From Kordiimonadales bacterium IMCC3096 (GTDB taxonomy: Bacteria; Pseudomonadota; Alphaproteobacteria; Minwuiales; Minwuiaceae), in NCBI GenBank assembly GCA_016865035.1, contig CP018227.1, positions 3,129,501 through 3,193,500 of the forward strand: a stretch of 64,000 nucleotides of DNA. The letters are read 5' to 3'. The notes under the pieces were generated by a model. It worked only from the letters and a program-made list of their open reading frames with translations. It did not search any database and had not been told where the DNA came from. Of this stretch, positions 34,408 through 43,219 are shown piece after piece. A program made the translations under genes and the position numbers. Each line of letters begins with the position of its first letter. The first letter of the stretch is position 1.

Positions 34408-35882
34408 TGGCCGCCTCCGGTCATGGTGATGGGCAGCAGGAAGTCGAAGATCTCCTGCGCCATGAAGAACAGCACGACGGTCAATGCCGCAGTGATGCAG
34501 ATGGCGATCAGGCAGGCCAGCGGCGCCTCCTGCACCTTCACGGGGCCGTCACCGGCACCCGGTGGCCGCAGCATGAAACCGCGCAGCGGAATCGGCATCA
34601 GATAGGCGACGTTCAGCAGCGAACTCAGGATCAGCACCCCAATGATGAACTGGAACCCGGCATCCGCGGCACCCACCATCAGCAGGAACTTCGACCAGGA
34701 TCCGCCCAGTGGCGGAATGCCGATCACCGACAGCGCACCGATCATGAAGCAGAACATCGTCACCGGCATGATCCGCCCGATGCCCTTCATGTCGGAGATC
34801 TCCGTCTTGTGCAGCGCGACGTAGATTGCACCGGCGCAGAAGAACAGCGTGATCTTGCCTGCGGCGTGCATGGCGATGTGCATGCCGCCGCCGACGACAC
34901 CCATTGCCGTGCCCAGCGCTGCGCCCAGGATGACATAGGAAAGCTGGCTGACTGTCGAATAGGCCAGCCTGCGTTTCAGGTTGTCCTGGTTCATGGCGAT
35001 CAGGCTGGCGAGGGTGAGGGTGATCGCAGCGGCATAGATCAGCCAGTTGGTGGCGCTTTCCGTCGTGATCAGTTCCAGACCGAAGACATAGACAATGATC
35101 TTGATGACCGTGAAGACGCCGGCCTTCACCACCGCCACCGCATGCAGCAGGGCGGAAACGGGGGTCGGCGCGACCATGGCCGCGGGCAGCCACTTGTGGA
35201 TCGGCATCAGCGCTGCCTTGCCGACGCCGTACATGTAGAGCGCCAGCAGCAGACCTGCCGACAGCCCCTGCACCTTGCCGGTCAAGGTTCCGCCCGGCAC
35301 GAAGTCCAGGGTTCCGGTCAGGTTCCAGGTCCAGATGATCGCCGGCAGTTGCAGGCCGATGGAGGTGGCGATCAGGATGCCGAGATAGGTGCGGCCGCCA
35401 CGCTTCGCGTCCTCCGTCCCCTTGTGCGTCACCAGTGGATAGGTCGACAGCGTCAGGATCTCGTAGAAGATGAACAGGGTCAGCAGGTTGCCTGCGAAGG
35501 CGATGCCGATGGCGGCACTGATCGACAGGGCGAAACAGGCATAGAACCGGGTCTGGCTGGTCTCCTTGTTGCCGCGCATGTAGCCGATGGAATAGATCGA
35601 ATTGACGATCCACAGCGTCGACGCGATGGCGGCAAACATCATCCCCAGCGGTTCCACCGTGAAGTTGATGGTCAGGCCGGGCAGCAGTTCGAACAGGGTG
35701 ACGGACGGGCGCGCGCCGGCCTGGATCGCGGGAAAGATCGACCAGACATTGATCGCGTTCGCCGTGGCGGTGACCAGCGTCACCGCCTCCCGCAGGTTCG
35801 GAATGCGTCCGGTCAGCACGATGCCGACCAGGCCGATGATCGGGATCAGCAGCGCAAGCTGGATATGGGTCTCGATGCTCAT
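34404..35882 (-). CDS. mrpD: MrpD-like antiporter subunit (second D copy)
   Basis: A 492-residue polytopic proton-conducting transporter-family protein. The helix with FIFYEILTLSTYPLV holds the conserved Glu. GVGKAALMPIHKWLPAAMVAPTP carries the proton-path lysine and LPAAM motif. DNLKRRLAYSTVSQLSY is the broken-helix region. About 14 membrane segments are expected. It starts inside the stop of the preceding MrpD gene (ATGA). Confidence 0.9.
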   Translation of the reverse strand: MSIETHIQLALLIPIIGLVGIVLTGRIPNLREAVTLVTATANAINVWSIFPAIQAGARPSVTLFELLPGLTINFTVEPLGMMFAAIASTLWIVNSIYSIGYMRGNKETSQTRFYACFALSISAAIGIAFAGNLLTLFIFYEILTLSTYPLVTHKGTEDAKRGGRTYLGILIATSIGLQLPAIIWTWNLTGTLDFVPGGTLTGKVQGLSAGLLLALYMYGVGKAALMPIHKWLPAAMVAPTPVSALLHAVAVVKAGVFTVIKIIVYVFGLELITTESATNWLIYAAAITLTLASLIAMNQDNLKRRLAYSTVSQLSYVILGAALGTAMGVVGGGMHIAMHAAGKITLFFCAGAIYVALHKTEISDMKGIGRIMPVTMFCFMIGALSVIGIPPLGGSWSKFLLMVGAADAGFQFIIGVLILSSLLNVAYLMPIPLRGFMLRPPGAGDGPVKVQEAPLACLIAICITAALTVVLFFMAQEIFDFLLPITMTGGGQ

Positions 35883-37390
35883 GGCGTGACCCCCAGCAGC
35901 GACTGCGCGGCGGCACGGGCAATATCAACGGAGTATCCGGTCTCCAGCCCGAAATAGAAGCAGCCGATAGTCAGCGCCCACAGCGGCAGCAGCATCGACA
36001 GCGGTGCCTCCGTGATCTCCTGATTGGCAGCGGGGTCGCGGAAATAGGCCACCTCCACGATGCGCCAGACATACATCACGGCGAGCAGGGAACTGGCGAG
36101 CACCATGGCGGCAATCGCGTAGCCCGCCGTACCGTGCTGCAGGGCCGCCAGGATCAGGTACCACTTGGAGATGAAGCCGACGGTTGTCGGCACGCCGATC
36201 AGGCTGAGGCCCGACAGGACGAAGGCCAGCGTGGTGAAGGGCATGGTCTTGCCGATCCCGGCCAGCCTGTCGATATGCATCGATCCGACACGCAGGAAGA
36301 ATGCACCCGCGGCCATGAACAGGGCTGCCTTGGTGATCGCATGGTTGAACAGATGCACGATACCGGCGGTCAGGCCGTCGACGCCGCCCAGGCCGATACC
36401 GGCGACCATGTAGCCGATCTGCGCGATGGACGACCAGGCGAGCAGCCGTTTCAGGTCTGTCTGGAAGATCGCGACGGTCGAGCCGACAAGGAAGGCCACG
36501 ACCGCGAAAGGCAGAAGCAGGGTGGCGAAATCGAGATCGGCGAAGGCCGGAATCTCGCCGAAGACAGTGAACTGGAACCGCAGCAGAACGTAGATCGAGA
36601 CCTTGGTGGCCGTCGCCGACAGGAACACACCGACCGCACTGGGACTGTAGGCATAGCCGTTCGGCAGCCAGAAATGCGCCGGGAACAGGGCGAACTTCAG
36701 CGCGATGCCCACTGTCAGGAAGGCGGCGGCGGCCCTGACGGATGTGGTGTCGGATACGGGCCCGAGACGCTCGGCCAGGTCGGCGATATTGAGGGTGCCG
36801 GTCATGATGTACAGCAGGCCCACACCGATCAGGATGAAGGTCGCGCCCAGTGTGCCCAGCACAAGATACTGGAACGCCGCCGTCAGCGCCCGTGGATCAC
36901 GGCCTGAGGCGAGCAGCATGTAGGTGGAGAGCGAGGATATCTCCAGGAAGACGAAGATGTTGAAGGCATCGCCGGTGATCGTGATGCCGAGCATCCCGCA
37001 AAGGCACAGCAGCCATCCGGCATAGAACAGGTGATGCTTGTCGCGTGGCACCTCCCGCTCCACCGACCGCAGGGCATAGGGCAGGGCGATCAGCGAGATA
37101 CCGCTGACGATCAGCAGCACGAAGGCATTGATCGTGTCGACCCGGTACTCGATTCCGAAGGGCGGCGCCCAGCCACCCATCTCGTAGGAGATCACGTCAC
37201 CGCCAAGTACCTGCATCAGCAGGTTCGCCGAAATCCAGAACGTCGCGGCGCTGACCAGCAGGGCAAAGGCCCAGGGACCATTGCGGAACCTCAGGAAGGT
37301 ACAGATCGGGGCCGCGACCATGGGCACCACGACCTGCAGCGCGGGCAGGTTGGCCATCAGGCTGAAACCGGCGCTGGCGGCGGTGCTCAT
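35879..37390 (-). CDS. mrpD: MrpD-like antiporter subunit (first D copy)
   Basis: A 503-residue polytopic subunit. FIFVFLEISSLSTYMLLASG holds the conserved Glu helix. LKFALFPAHFWLPNGYAYSP carries the proton-path lysine, and TDLKRLLAWSSIAQIGYM is the second half-channel. Of the three D copies this looks most like classical MrpD, and it sits directly after MrpC as in standard operons. It overlaps MrpC by four bases. Confidence 0.92.
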   Translation of the reverse strand: MSTAASAGFSLMANLPALQVVVPMVAAPICTFLRFRNGPWAFALLVSAATFWISANLLMQVLGGDVISYEMGGWAPPFGIEYRVDTINAFVLLIVSGISLIALPYALRSVEREVPRDKHHLFYAGWLLCLCGMLGITITGDAFNIFVFLEISSLSTYMLLASGRDPRALTAAFQYLVLGTLGATFILIGVGLLYIMTGTLNIADLAERLGPVSDTTSVRAAAAFLTVGIALKFALFPAHFWLPNGYAYSPSAVGVFLSATATKVSIYVLLRFQFTVFGEIPAFADLDFATLLLPFAVVAFLVGSTVAIFQTDLKRLLAWSSIAQIGYMVAGIGLGGVDGLTAGIVHLFNHAITKAALFMAAGAFFLRVGSMHIDRLAGIGKTMPFTTLAFVLSGLSLIGVPTTVGFISKWYLILAALQHGTAGYAIAAMVLASSLLAVMYVWRIVEVAYFRDPAANQEITEAPLSMLLPLWALTIGCFYFGLETGYSVDIARAAAQSLLGVTP

Positions 37391-37776
37391 GCCTCTTCAG
37401 CCCGCATCAGCTCTTCCTCGTAGAGCGCTTCGGCCTCGGCAATCTCGTCTTCCTCGACGGTGCCATAGGCTTCCTTGATCCGCACGATCAGGGCGAGTCC
37501 GATGGAGGTCGTGGCGATGCCCACGACAATGGCGGTCAGGATCAGCACGTGCGGCAGGGGGTTGGAGATCGGCTGCGTCAGACCATCCCCCAGGATCGGC
37601 GCGGTGCCGCCCCAGATCTTGCCGGAGCTGATGTAGAGCAGGAAGACACTGGCCTGGAAGATGTTCAGGCCAACGACCTTCTTCACCAGGTTGCCACGGC
37701 TCATCGCGATGTAGACCCCGGCCGTCATCAGGATCGCGAAGACGTAATAGTTGAACTGACCGAGCCACTCCATCAT
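37387..37776 (-). CDS. mrpC: Mrp antiporter subunit C (NuoK-like)
   Basis: A 129-residue protein with three membrane helices homologous to NuoK. The start is YYVFAILMTAGVYIAMSRGNLVKKVVGLNI, shown here by its terminal segments YYVFAIL and KKVVGLN. The third helix continues ILTAIVVGIATTSIGLALI. MrpC helps form the ion path at the interface with MrpD and MrpG. The ATG at 37776 overlaps the upstream stop. Confidence 0.92.
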   Translation of the reverse strand: MMEWLGQFNYYVFAILMTAGVYIAMSRGNLVKKVVGLNIFQASVFLLYISSGKIWGGTAPILGDGLTQPISNPLPHVLILTAIVVGIATTSIGLALIVRIKEAYGTVEEDEIAEAEALYEEELMRAEEA

Positions 37777-38261
37777 TGCGGCGACCCCGTCATTTCTTCC
37801 TCATCCTCGTCATCTGCCTCGTCGCTTTCCAGTTCGCGCGTGACCTGCAGGCGTCCCGCGAACTGATAGAAGATCGTGATCATGACGGCGGCGACGGTCA
37901 CGCCGACCCCGAACTCGATGATCAGGATGCCCAGGTGCTGGCCATGCACCGGATCGTGGCTGTCCAGCGCGCTGTAGTTCAGGAACTCGGCCCCCAGCAG
38001 CAGTGTCGCGACCCCCACCCCGGCGTAGATCAGCAGGCCGAATGCGACCAGGAAGGACACCAGACCCGGCGTGACCACCCGGCGGGCCCGGTCGAGGCCG
38101 TAGATCAGCGCATAGAGGATGATGCCAGCCGCGAAGATCACCCCAGCCTGGAAACCGCCGCCGGGGCCGAAATCACCATGGAACTGGACATAGAGACCAA
38201 ACAGGAGAATGAAAGGAATCAGCAGCTTGGCGAGGATGCGCGGGACCAGATGCTCGATCAT
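37773..38261 (-). CDS. mrpB: Mrp antiporter subunit B (MnhB domain)
   Basis: A 162-residue membrane protein with four helices. FHGDFGPGGGFQAGVIFA near residues 27-44 is the MnhB family hallmark. The C terminus is acidic (ESDEADDEDEEE). It shares one base with the stop of the preceding DUF4040 gene (TGATG overlap), so they are translationally coupled. Confidence 0.93.
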   Translation of the reverse strand: MIEHLVPRILAKLLIPFILLFGLYVQFHGDFGPGGGFQAGVIFAAGIILYALIYGLDRARRVVTPGLVSFLVAFGLLIYAGVGVATLLLGAEFLNYSALDSHDPVHGQHLGILIIEFGVGVTVAAVMITIFYQFAGRLQVTRELESDEADDEDEEEMTGSPQ

Positions 38262-38857
38262 CAGGTGTCATTCCCCTGATCATCACCGTTCCGCCGACGG
38301 CGCCGTCGTGCGCCGATGACCGGCATGGAGGAGAGCAGCATCATCACGCCGATTCCAGCCGTGAAGATCACCGTGACCTCCCCGAGCGTATCGAAACCGC
38401 GATAGCTGGCGAGGACGGCGGTAACGATATTGGGGACATCGATCTCCACTGGAGTCCGTTCGATGTAGTAGGGCGCGACATGCACCTGAGTGGGCGTGCC
38501 TGCCGCGCCGACGTCCGGCATGTCCTGCATGCCCCAGAGCAGCACGGCACCCGTGACCAGTGCCACGAGCATTGGCGTGAACTGGAACCGGAAGGGAATC
38601 TTCTCGCGACGGCTGTCGATCAGGGCCAGTGTTCCCAGTGACAGGATGGTGGAGACGCCTGCACCCACAGCCGCCTCCGTGAAGGCGACATCGACCGCAT
38701 CCAGCAGGGTGAAGACCATGGCCATCAGCAGGCTGTAGATGCCGGCCAGCATCACGACGCCGAACAGGTTGCGCAGCCGGATGATGCCGAAGGTCACCAC
38801 CAGCAGCAGACCCAGCAGGACGACGTTGATCAGGGCTTCCCACTCGCCGACACTCAT
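38261..38857 (-). CDS. MrpA C-terminal-like subunit (DUF4040/MbhE domains) encoded alone
   Basis: A 198-residue membrane protein. Residues about 10-75 are the DUF4040 region (MLAGIYSLLMAMVFTLLDAVDVAFTEAAVG contains the conserved Asp/Glu of the ion path). Residues 90-180 resemble MbhE with a GFDTLGEVTVIF segment. In full-size MrpA these parts follow a NuoL-like half of some 500 residues, which is absent here. The tail is Arg-rich (RRRRRR). It plays the part of the MrpA C-terminal domain in the split-type operon. Confidence 0.88.
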   Translation of the reverse strand: MSVGEWEALINVVLLGLLLVVTFGIIRLRNLFGVVMLAGIYSLLMAMVFTLLDAVDVAFTEAAVGAGVSTILSLGTLALIDSRREKIPFRFQFTPMLVALVTGAVLLWGMQDMPDVGAAGTPTQVHVAPYYIERTPVEIDVPNIVTAVLASYRGFDTLGEVTVIFTAGIGVMMLLSSMPVIGARRRRRRNGDDQGNDT

Positions 38858-39198
38858 GCCTTGTCCCCTTCACCATCGGTCAGGTCATGATCCAGCTTCG
38901 GCTTCTGCGCGGCGAAGAAGGCCGCGTGTCCGATGGAGTAGGACGCGATGGGGCTGGTGAACCAGAGGAAGATCAGGACGAGCAGCAGCTTGACCGCAAT
39001 CAGCCATTCACCGGCAACCAGCGACGGTATCGCCAGTCCGGCCAGAACCAGGAAGGTGGCGAGCGTGTCTGTGATGCTGGCGGCATGCAGACGGGTGTAG
39101 ACGTCCGGCAGGCGCAGTGTGCCGTAGGCACCGACGACCGTCAGGAACGCGCCGGAGATCACCAGCACGCCGGAGGCAATGACGTGCCAGTCCATCAT
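38854..39198 (-). CDS. mrpG: Mrp antiporter subunit G
   Basis: A 114-residue protein with three membrane helices. GTLRLPDVYTRLHAASITDTLA is the MnhG signature around residues 26-47. It overlaps both neighbours by four bases, as most genes in this operon do. The tail is hydrophilic and charged. Confidence 0.93.
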   Translation of the reverse strand: MMDWHVIASGVLVISGAFLTVVGAYGTLRLPDVYTRLHAASITDTLATFLVLAGLAIPSLVAGEWLIAVKLLLVLIFLWFTSPIASYSIGHAAFFAAQKPKLDHDLTDGEGDKA

Positions 39199-39470
39199 GA
39201 CCTCACCCGGGACTGGCCGAGGTCGCGGTACCGGAAGTACTTCAGCACGGCGATGATGCTGATGAAGTTCATCAGGGCATAGACAAGGGCCAGGTCCAGA
39301 AATTCGGGCCTGCCCGCCAGATAGCCCATGACGGCGAGCAGCAGCACGGTCTTGGTGCCGAACATGTTCGCGGCCATGACGCGGTCCATCAGTGTGGGGC
39401 CGAGCAGCGCGCGGATGATGGCAAACAGCATCGCGACGAGCAGTCCCAGTGCGGCAACACCGTAGATCAT
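39195..39470 (-). CDS. mrpF: Mrp antiporter subunit F
   Basis: A 91-residue three-helix subunit. The loop RALLGPTLMDRVMAANMFGTK (residues 20-40 region, key residues Gly-Pro and Asp-Arg) is typical of MnhF. The conserved Asp of the second helix region is present. ATG 39470 overlaps the mrpE stop. Confidence 0.93.
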   Translation of the reverse strand: MIYGVAALGLLVAMLFAIIRALLGPTLMDRVMAANMFGTKTVLLLAVMGYLAGRPEFLDLALVYALMNFISIIAVLKYFRYRDLGQSRVRS

Positions 39471-39982
39471 GGTGTCTGGTCCTCCTGCGCCCGCCGATGC
39501 AGCCGGTCGCTTTCCAGCGCGGCGCAGCGGCGATTCATGTCATCGCTCAACACGCCTTCCGCTCCCTCCCGCGACAGGGAGTGGACCAGGATGCCCTTGC
39601 CGTCGTCGATGTCGATGGACAGGGTCCCCGGCGTCAGGGTGATCGAGTTGGCGTAGATGACCCGGCCGAGGTCGGTGCGCTGCATCGTCCGGGAGCGCAC
39701 GAGCGTGGGGGAAATATCGGGATTCGCACGCAGCAGGCGGCGGATGACGTCGATATTCGCCTTCACGATCTCGATGAAGAGCCAGGGCCAGTAGACGATG
39801 ATGCGCCAACCCAGTTCCAGCGGCGTGCCTTCATGATCCACCACGTCCATGCGCCAGGCGATCAGGACGCAGAGCAGGCAGGAAGCCGCACCGAGCCAGA
39901 ACAGCAATGCGTGGTCGTAGATGCCTGACAACAGGAGCCATGTCGCGGCCAGAACGACCAGCAATCCCAGAGCTCGACCCAC
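39467..39982 (-). CDS. mrpE: Mrp antiporter subunit E
   Basis: A 171-residue subunit with two N-terminal membrane helices and a cytoplasmic domain. YANSITLTPGTLSIDID is the MnhE hallmark (about residues 110-126). It is the first gene of the operon. The start is GTG 39982, with AGGAGGGGG just upstream. The operon promoter must lie in 39983-40161, between this gene and the cold-shock gene. Confidence 0.92.
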   Translation of the reverse strand: MGRALGLLVVLAATWLLLSGIYDHALLFWLGAASCLLCVLIAWRMDVVDHEGTPLELGWRIIVYWPWLFIEIVKANIDVIRRLLRANPDISPTLVRSRTMQRTDLGRVIYANSITLTPGTLSIDIDDGKGILVHSLSREGAEGVLSDDMNRRCAALESDRLHRRAQEDQTP

Positions 39983-40161
39983 GAATGCCCCCTCCTGACG
40001 CCTTGTTTCCGGCCCGACGTTTCGATGGCCGCAACCTAGCTTGACGATAGCCAGTGACGCAACAACGGAGCAGGGGCGTGATGGTGATCACGGTATTGTT
40101 TGTCCCCACGGCACCGGACTGTTAGCCTGAAAGAAAAGCGTAACAGGCAGATGGTAGCGCG

Positions 40162-40776
40162 ATGTGGGGGAATGAGGCAGGGGAACGCACGATAGATGCG
40201 GCTGCGATGGAAGTGCGCGGTCACCTCAAGTGGTTCAATTACGTAAAGGGTTACGGCTTTGTCACGGCATCGGACGGGCGGGACGTGTTCCTGCATCTGT
40301 CATGCCTGCGCAAGGCGGGACTTTCATTCATCGATGAGGGCGCGGAGATCTGGTGCGAGGCCACGGAAGGCCCGCGCGGCCTGCAGGCGCATACGGTGCT
40401 GCAGGTCCGTCCGGCCAATCGGGAGGCCGTCGACCAGACCCCCCAGCAGATGCAGGCAGGCAGCCCCGCGGTTGCATCCGCAAACCCGTCCGGTTCCGAT
40501 TCGGTCGCTCCGGGTCGTGGTCGCGGGTCCGGTGCGAATGATGATTCACCGCTGGAGGAACATGTCGCCACGGTGAAATGGTTCAACCGCATTCGGGGCT
40601 ATGGCTTTCTGAGCATCAGCGACGATGACCCGGATGTCTTCATTCACATCGAAACACTGCGGCGCGTCGGCCTGACCGTCGTGCAACCGGGGGAAACCCT
40701 GCGTGTGATGGTCCAGCGCAGCCAGAAGGGCTTGCTGGCGCGGGAGATCAGGCTGAACGCACAGGGCGCGGACTGA
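40162..40776 (+). CDS. Tandem cold-shock-domain protein
   Basis: A 204-residue protein with two cold-shock domains (about residues 17-82 and 132-200) joined by a Pro/Ser/Gly-rich linker. Each has RNP1 and RNP2 RNA-binding motifs: KGYGFVT with VFLHLS, and RGYGFLS with VFIHIE. Such double-domain proteins are typical of alphaproteobacteria and bind single-stranded nucleic acid. ATG 40162 is used; ATG 40207 is an alternative that still keeps both domains. It is divergent from the Mrp operon. Confidence 0.9.
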   Translation: MWGNEAGERTIDAAAMEVRGHLKWFNYVKGYGFVTASDGRDVFLHLSCLRKAGLSFIDEGAEIWCEATEGPRGLQAHTVLQVRPANREAVDQTPQQMQAGSPAVASANPSGSDSVAPGRGRGSGANDDSPLEEHVATVKWFNRIRGYGFLSISDDDPDVFIHIETLRRVGLTVVQPGETLRVMVQRSQKGLLAREIRLNAQGAD

Positions 40777-40816
40777 AGACGCGGACCTGAGATGCGGGTT
40801 CGAGGCGCGGCGGGGT

Positions 40817-41170
40817 TCAGTCGGCGTGTGACAGGATGTTGAGCAGCCTGCCGAAGGGGTCGCGGACATGGAACCGCCTGACACCCCAGGGTTCCCTCAC
40901 GGGGCCGTATTCGATCTTCACGCCTGCTTCGACCATGCGCTGGTACAGCCCGTCCAGATCATCCACCTCGATCGACAGATCCGGAACCCCGGTGCCTGAC
41001 CCGCCACCGGATGCGAAGCTGACCTGCTGCGGCGAACCGGGGGCGGTGGCGAAGGTGCTGATCCAGCCCTGATCCATGACCTTCACCAGACCCAGAATGT
41101 CGCCGTAGAAGGAATCCGCATCTCCGGGACAGTCGGTCGCGATGTTCGCGACGATCCGTTTCACGCTCAA
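40817..41170 (-). CDS. VOC/glyoxalase-family protein
   Basis: A 117-residue beta-alpha-beta-fold protein with the VOC pattern (FYGDILGL, then PDLSIEVDD, then RRFHVRDPFGRLLNIL). The DPFGR segment is typical of glyoxalase/bleomycin-resistance-type proteins. The likely start is TTG 41170 with AAGGAG 7 bases upstream. It overlaps the upstream methyltransferase's TGA stop as TTGA. An alternative start is GTG 41164. The substrate is unknown. Confidence 0.8.
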   Translation of the reverse strand: MSVKRIVANIATDCPGDADSFYGDILGLVKVMDQGWISTFATAPGSPQQVSFASGGGSGTGVPDLSIEVDDLDGLYQRMVEAGVKIEYGPVREPWGVRRFHVRDPFGRLLNILSHAD

Positions 41171-42057
41171 ATCTTGGTCTCCTTGTCGCCCAGCGCCTCG
41201 GCCAGACGCGCAACGGCACTGCCCGGTCGCAGGGGTTGCTGCTGCGACGCGTCAGGGGTCCAGCCGGTAATCTGGATGACCTGAAACGTTGCCGGGACGC
41301 GACCATCGGGGCCGGCGAACTTCTCCCCGTAGAGTGCCATGGCACGCATCAGGGTCTCCCGGCGCAGGAAGGTGTGGCGTCGCTGGTGAACCACATTCTG
41401 CTCCCCCATGCCGCGCAGGTCCTGCAGCAGACGGAACGGGGTGCCATAGCTGACCGTGATCGTGTCGCTGTCGGTGACCGGCAGGGCGAACCCGGCGCGC
41501 TGCAGCAGTGCCCCGGCATCGCGGATGTCGGCAAATGGCGAGACCCGCGGGCTGACGCCGTTCTCGATCTCCAGTTCCGCGTCCATCAGGGACTGGCGCA
41601 GTTCGAAAAGGGTATCGCCGCCAAGGATCGCGACCAGCAGCAGCCCGTCCGGTTTCAGGGCCCGGCGCAACTGGACCAGCGCGCCCGGCAGGTCATTCAC
41701 CCAGTGCAGCGACAGCACGCTGAAGACCAGATCGACGGACGCTTCGGCAATCGGCAGGAACTCCTCGTCCCCCACCAGTCCCGGTCCGGGGGCCGCGAAG
41801 GCAGGTGCAAGATCCATCGTGATCCTGCTCTCGACCTTGCGCCCCGGGCCGACCAGTTCCGGCGGCAGACCGCCGCGTCCGCCGACAACCAGCGCCCGCG
41901 CGAAGGTCCGGTCCACATCCATCAGACGGTCAGCCAGCCTTTCGGCAACTTCCCGAAACAGGAAGCCGTGCGCGTCAAAGCCCGACGCCGCCCGCGCCCG
42001 GTGTCGCCGGTGCAGCGCGCGATCAAAGACGTCCATGCCTTCGGGAACCGTGTTCAT
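41167..42057 (-). CDS. SAM-dependent methyltransferase, NDUFAF5/BioC-like
   Basis: A 296-residue class I methyltransferase-fold protein. MDVFDRALHRRHRARAA near the start, LSLHWVNDLPGALVQLRRALKPDGLLL (post-motif region with SLHWVNDLP) and LQDLRGMGEQNV resemble NDUFAF5, which in mitochondria modifies a complex I subunit. An NDUFA12-like complex I protein is also encoded in this window. ATG 42057 has a weak ribosome site and is divergent from comF. BioC is an alternative name, but no bio genes are nearby. Confidence 0.82.
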   Translation of the reverse strand: MNTVPEGMDVFDRALHRRHRARAASGFDAHGFLFREVAERLADRLMDVDRTFARALVVGGRGGLPPELVGPGRKVESRITMDLAPAFAAPGPGLVGDEEFLPIAEASVDLVFSVLSLHWVNDLPGALVQLRRALKPDGLLLVAILGGDTLFELRQSLMDAELEIENGVSPRVSPFADIRDAGALLQRAGFALPVTDSDTITVSYGTPFRLLQDLRGMGEQNVVHQRRHTFLRRETLMRAMALYGEKFAGPDGRVPATFQVIQITGWTPDASQQQPLRPGSAVARLAEALGDKETKI

Positions 42058-42124
42058 GGCGTGCAGCATATGCCGCCCGGCGTCATGCGTTGCAACCATC
42101 CTGCCCCTGTCGGACAATCGCCGG

Positions 42125-42901
42125 ATGGAGCAGGCCGCGATCAGGGCAGGGGCGAGGCAGTGGGCGCGCAGGGCGCTTGACCTGCTGTTGCCACCGCAAT
42201 GCCTTGCCTGCGACCGGCAGGTGGCGGAACCGGGTCGGCTGTGCCCGCGCTGCTTCAGCCAGATCGACCTGATCACGGATCCGCTCTGTGCCCTCTGCGG
42301 TCTGCCGTTCGAGTTTGCGGGCGCGCCGGAGCGAATCTGTGGCGCCTGCGCCGCAGACCCGCCGCCCTTTACCCGCGCCCGTGCTGCCGCCCGCTACGAC
42401 GACCGAATCCGCGACGCGCTGCTGGGCTTCAAGCATGGTGACCGGACAGATCGGGCGGTGGGGCTGGCCCGGCTGGTGGCGCGTGCCGGTCAGCCCTGGC
42501 TGGCACAGGCGGATATCGTCACCGGGGTGCCGCTGCATCCGCGCCGCCTGCTGCACCGACGCTACAACCAGGCGACACTGGTCGCGGACCTGCTGGCCCG
42601 GGATGCCGGTGTGCCGGGCGTGCCGGACCTGATGCTGCGCACCCGCCCCACGCGCACCCAGGGCGGGTTGAGCGGCGCGGGACGGCGCCGCAACCTGCGC
42701 GGCGCCTTTGCCGTCAATCCGGCGCACAAGGCGCGCGTTTCCGGGGCGCATGTGGTTCTGGTCGATGATGTGATCACCACCGGCGCGACCGTTTCGGAAT
42801 GTGCCCGGGTCCTGAAGCGCGCGGGCGCGGCGGAGATCACGGTGCTGGGGATTGCCCGCGTTGTCCGGACTGGACATGCGACCTATATCCAGTCGAAATG
42901 A
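42125..42901 (+). CDS. comF: ComF-family amidophosphoribosyltransferase-like protein
   Basis: A 258-residue protein with two N-terminal zinc-finger pairs (CLAC...CPRC and CALC...CGAC, residues about 24-80) and a C-terminal phosphoribosyltransferase fold with VVLVDDVITTGAT (about residues 212-224). ComF proteins are linked to DNA uptake or ssDNA handling, though alphaproteobacterial copies are largely untested. It overlaps no neighbour and lies 67 bases from the divergent methyltransferase. Confidence 0.9.
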   Translation: MEQAAIRAGARQWARRALDLLLPPQCLACDRQVAEPGRLCPRCFSQIDLITDPLCALCGLPFEFAGAPERICGACAADPPPFTRARAAARYDDRIRDALLGFKHGDRTDRAVGLARLVARAGQPWLAQADIVTGVPLHPRRLLHRRYNQATLVADLLARDAGVPGVPDLMLRTRPTRTQGGLSGAGRRRNLRGAFAVNPAHKARVSGAHVVLVDDVITTGATVSECARVLKRAGAAEITVLGIARVVRTGHATYIQSK

Positions 42902-42958
42902 TCTGAACGGGTCGCGGCGGAGAACTGACCGCCGACCTTCACGAAGGAGAGCCGCACC

Positions 42959-43219
42959 ATGAGCAACGTTGTCCTCTACACCACCGGTCTCTGCCCCTAT
43001 TGCTACCGCGCCAAGAAGCTGCTGGACCGCAAGGGCGTGAGCTATGAGGAGATCGACGTGATGTTCACCGCGGGCAAGCGCGACGAGATGATCCAGCGCT
43101 CCGGCCGCCGCACCGTGCCGCAGATCTTCATCGGCGAGACCCATGTCGGGGGCTTCGATGACATGGAGGCGCTGGATCAGGCCGGACGTCTCGATCCGTT
43201 GCTGCAGGGCGCGGCGTGA
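42959..43219 (+). CDS. grxC: Glutaredoxin 3
   Basis: An 86-residue dithiol glutaredoxin with active site Cys12-Pro-Tyr-Cys15 and the cis-Pro segment RTVPQIFI followed by HVGGFDD. It reduces disulfides and mixed disulfides with glutathione. AAGGAGA precedes ATG 42959. It is coupled to the nitrilase-family gene through a GTGA overlap. Confidence 0.96.
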   Translation: MSNVVLYTTGLCPYCYRAKKLLDRKGVSYEEIDVMFTAGKRDEMIQRSGRRTVPQIFIGETHVGGFDDMEALDQAGRLDPLLQGAA

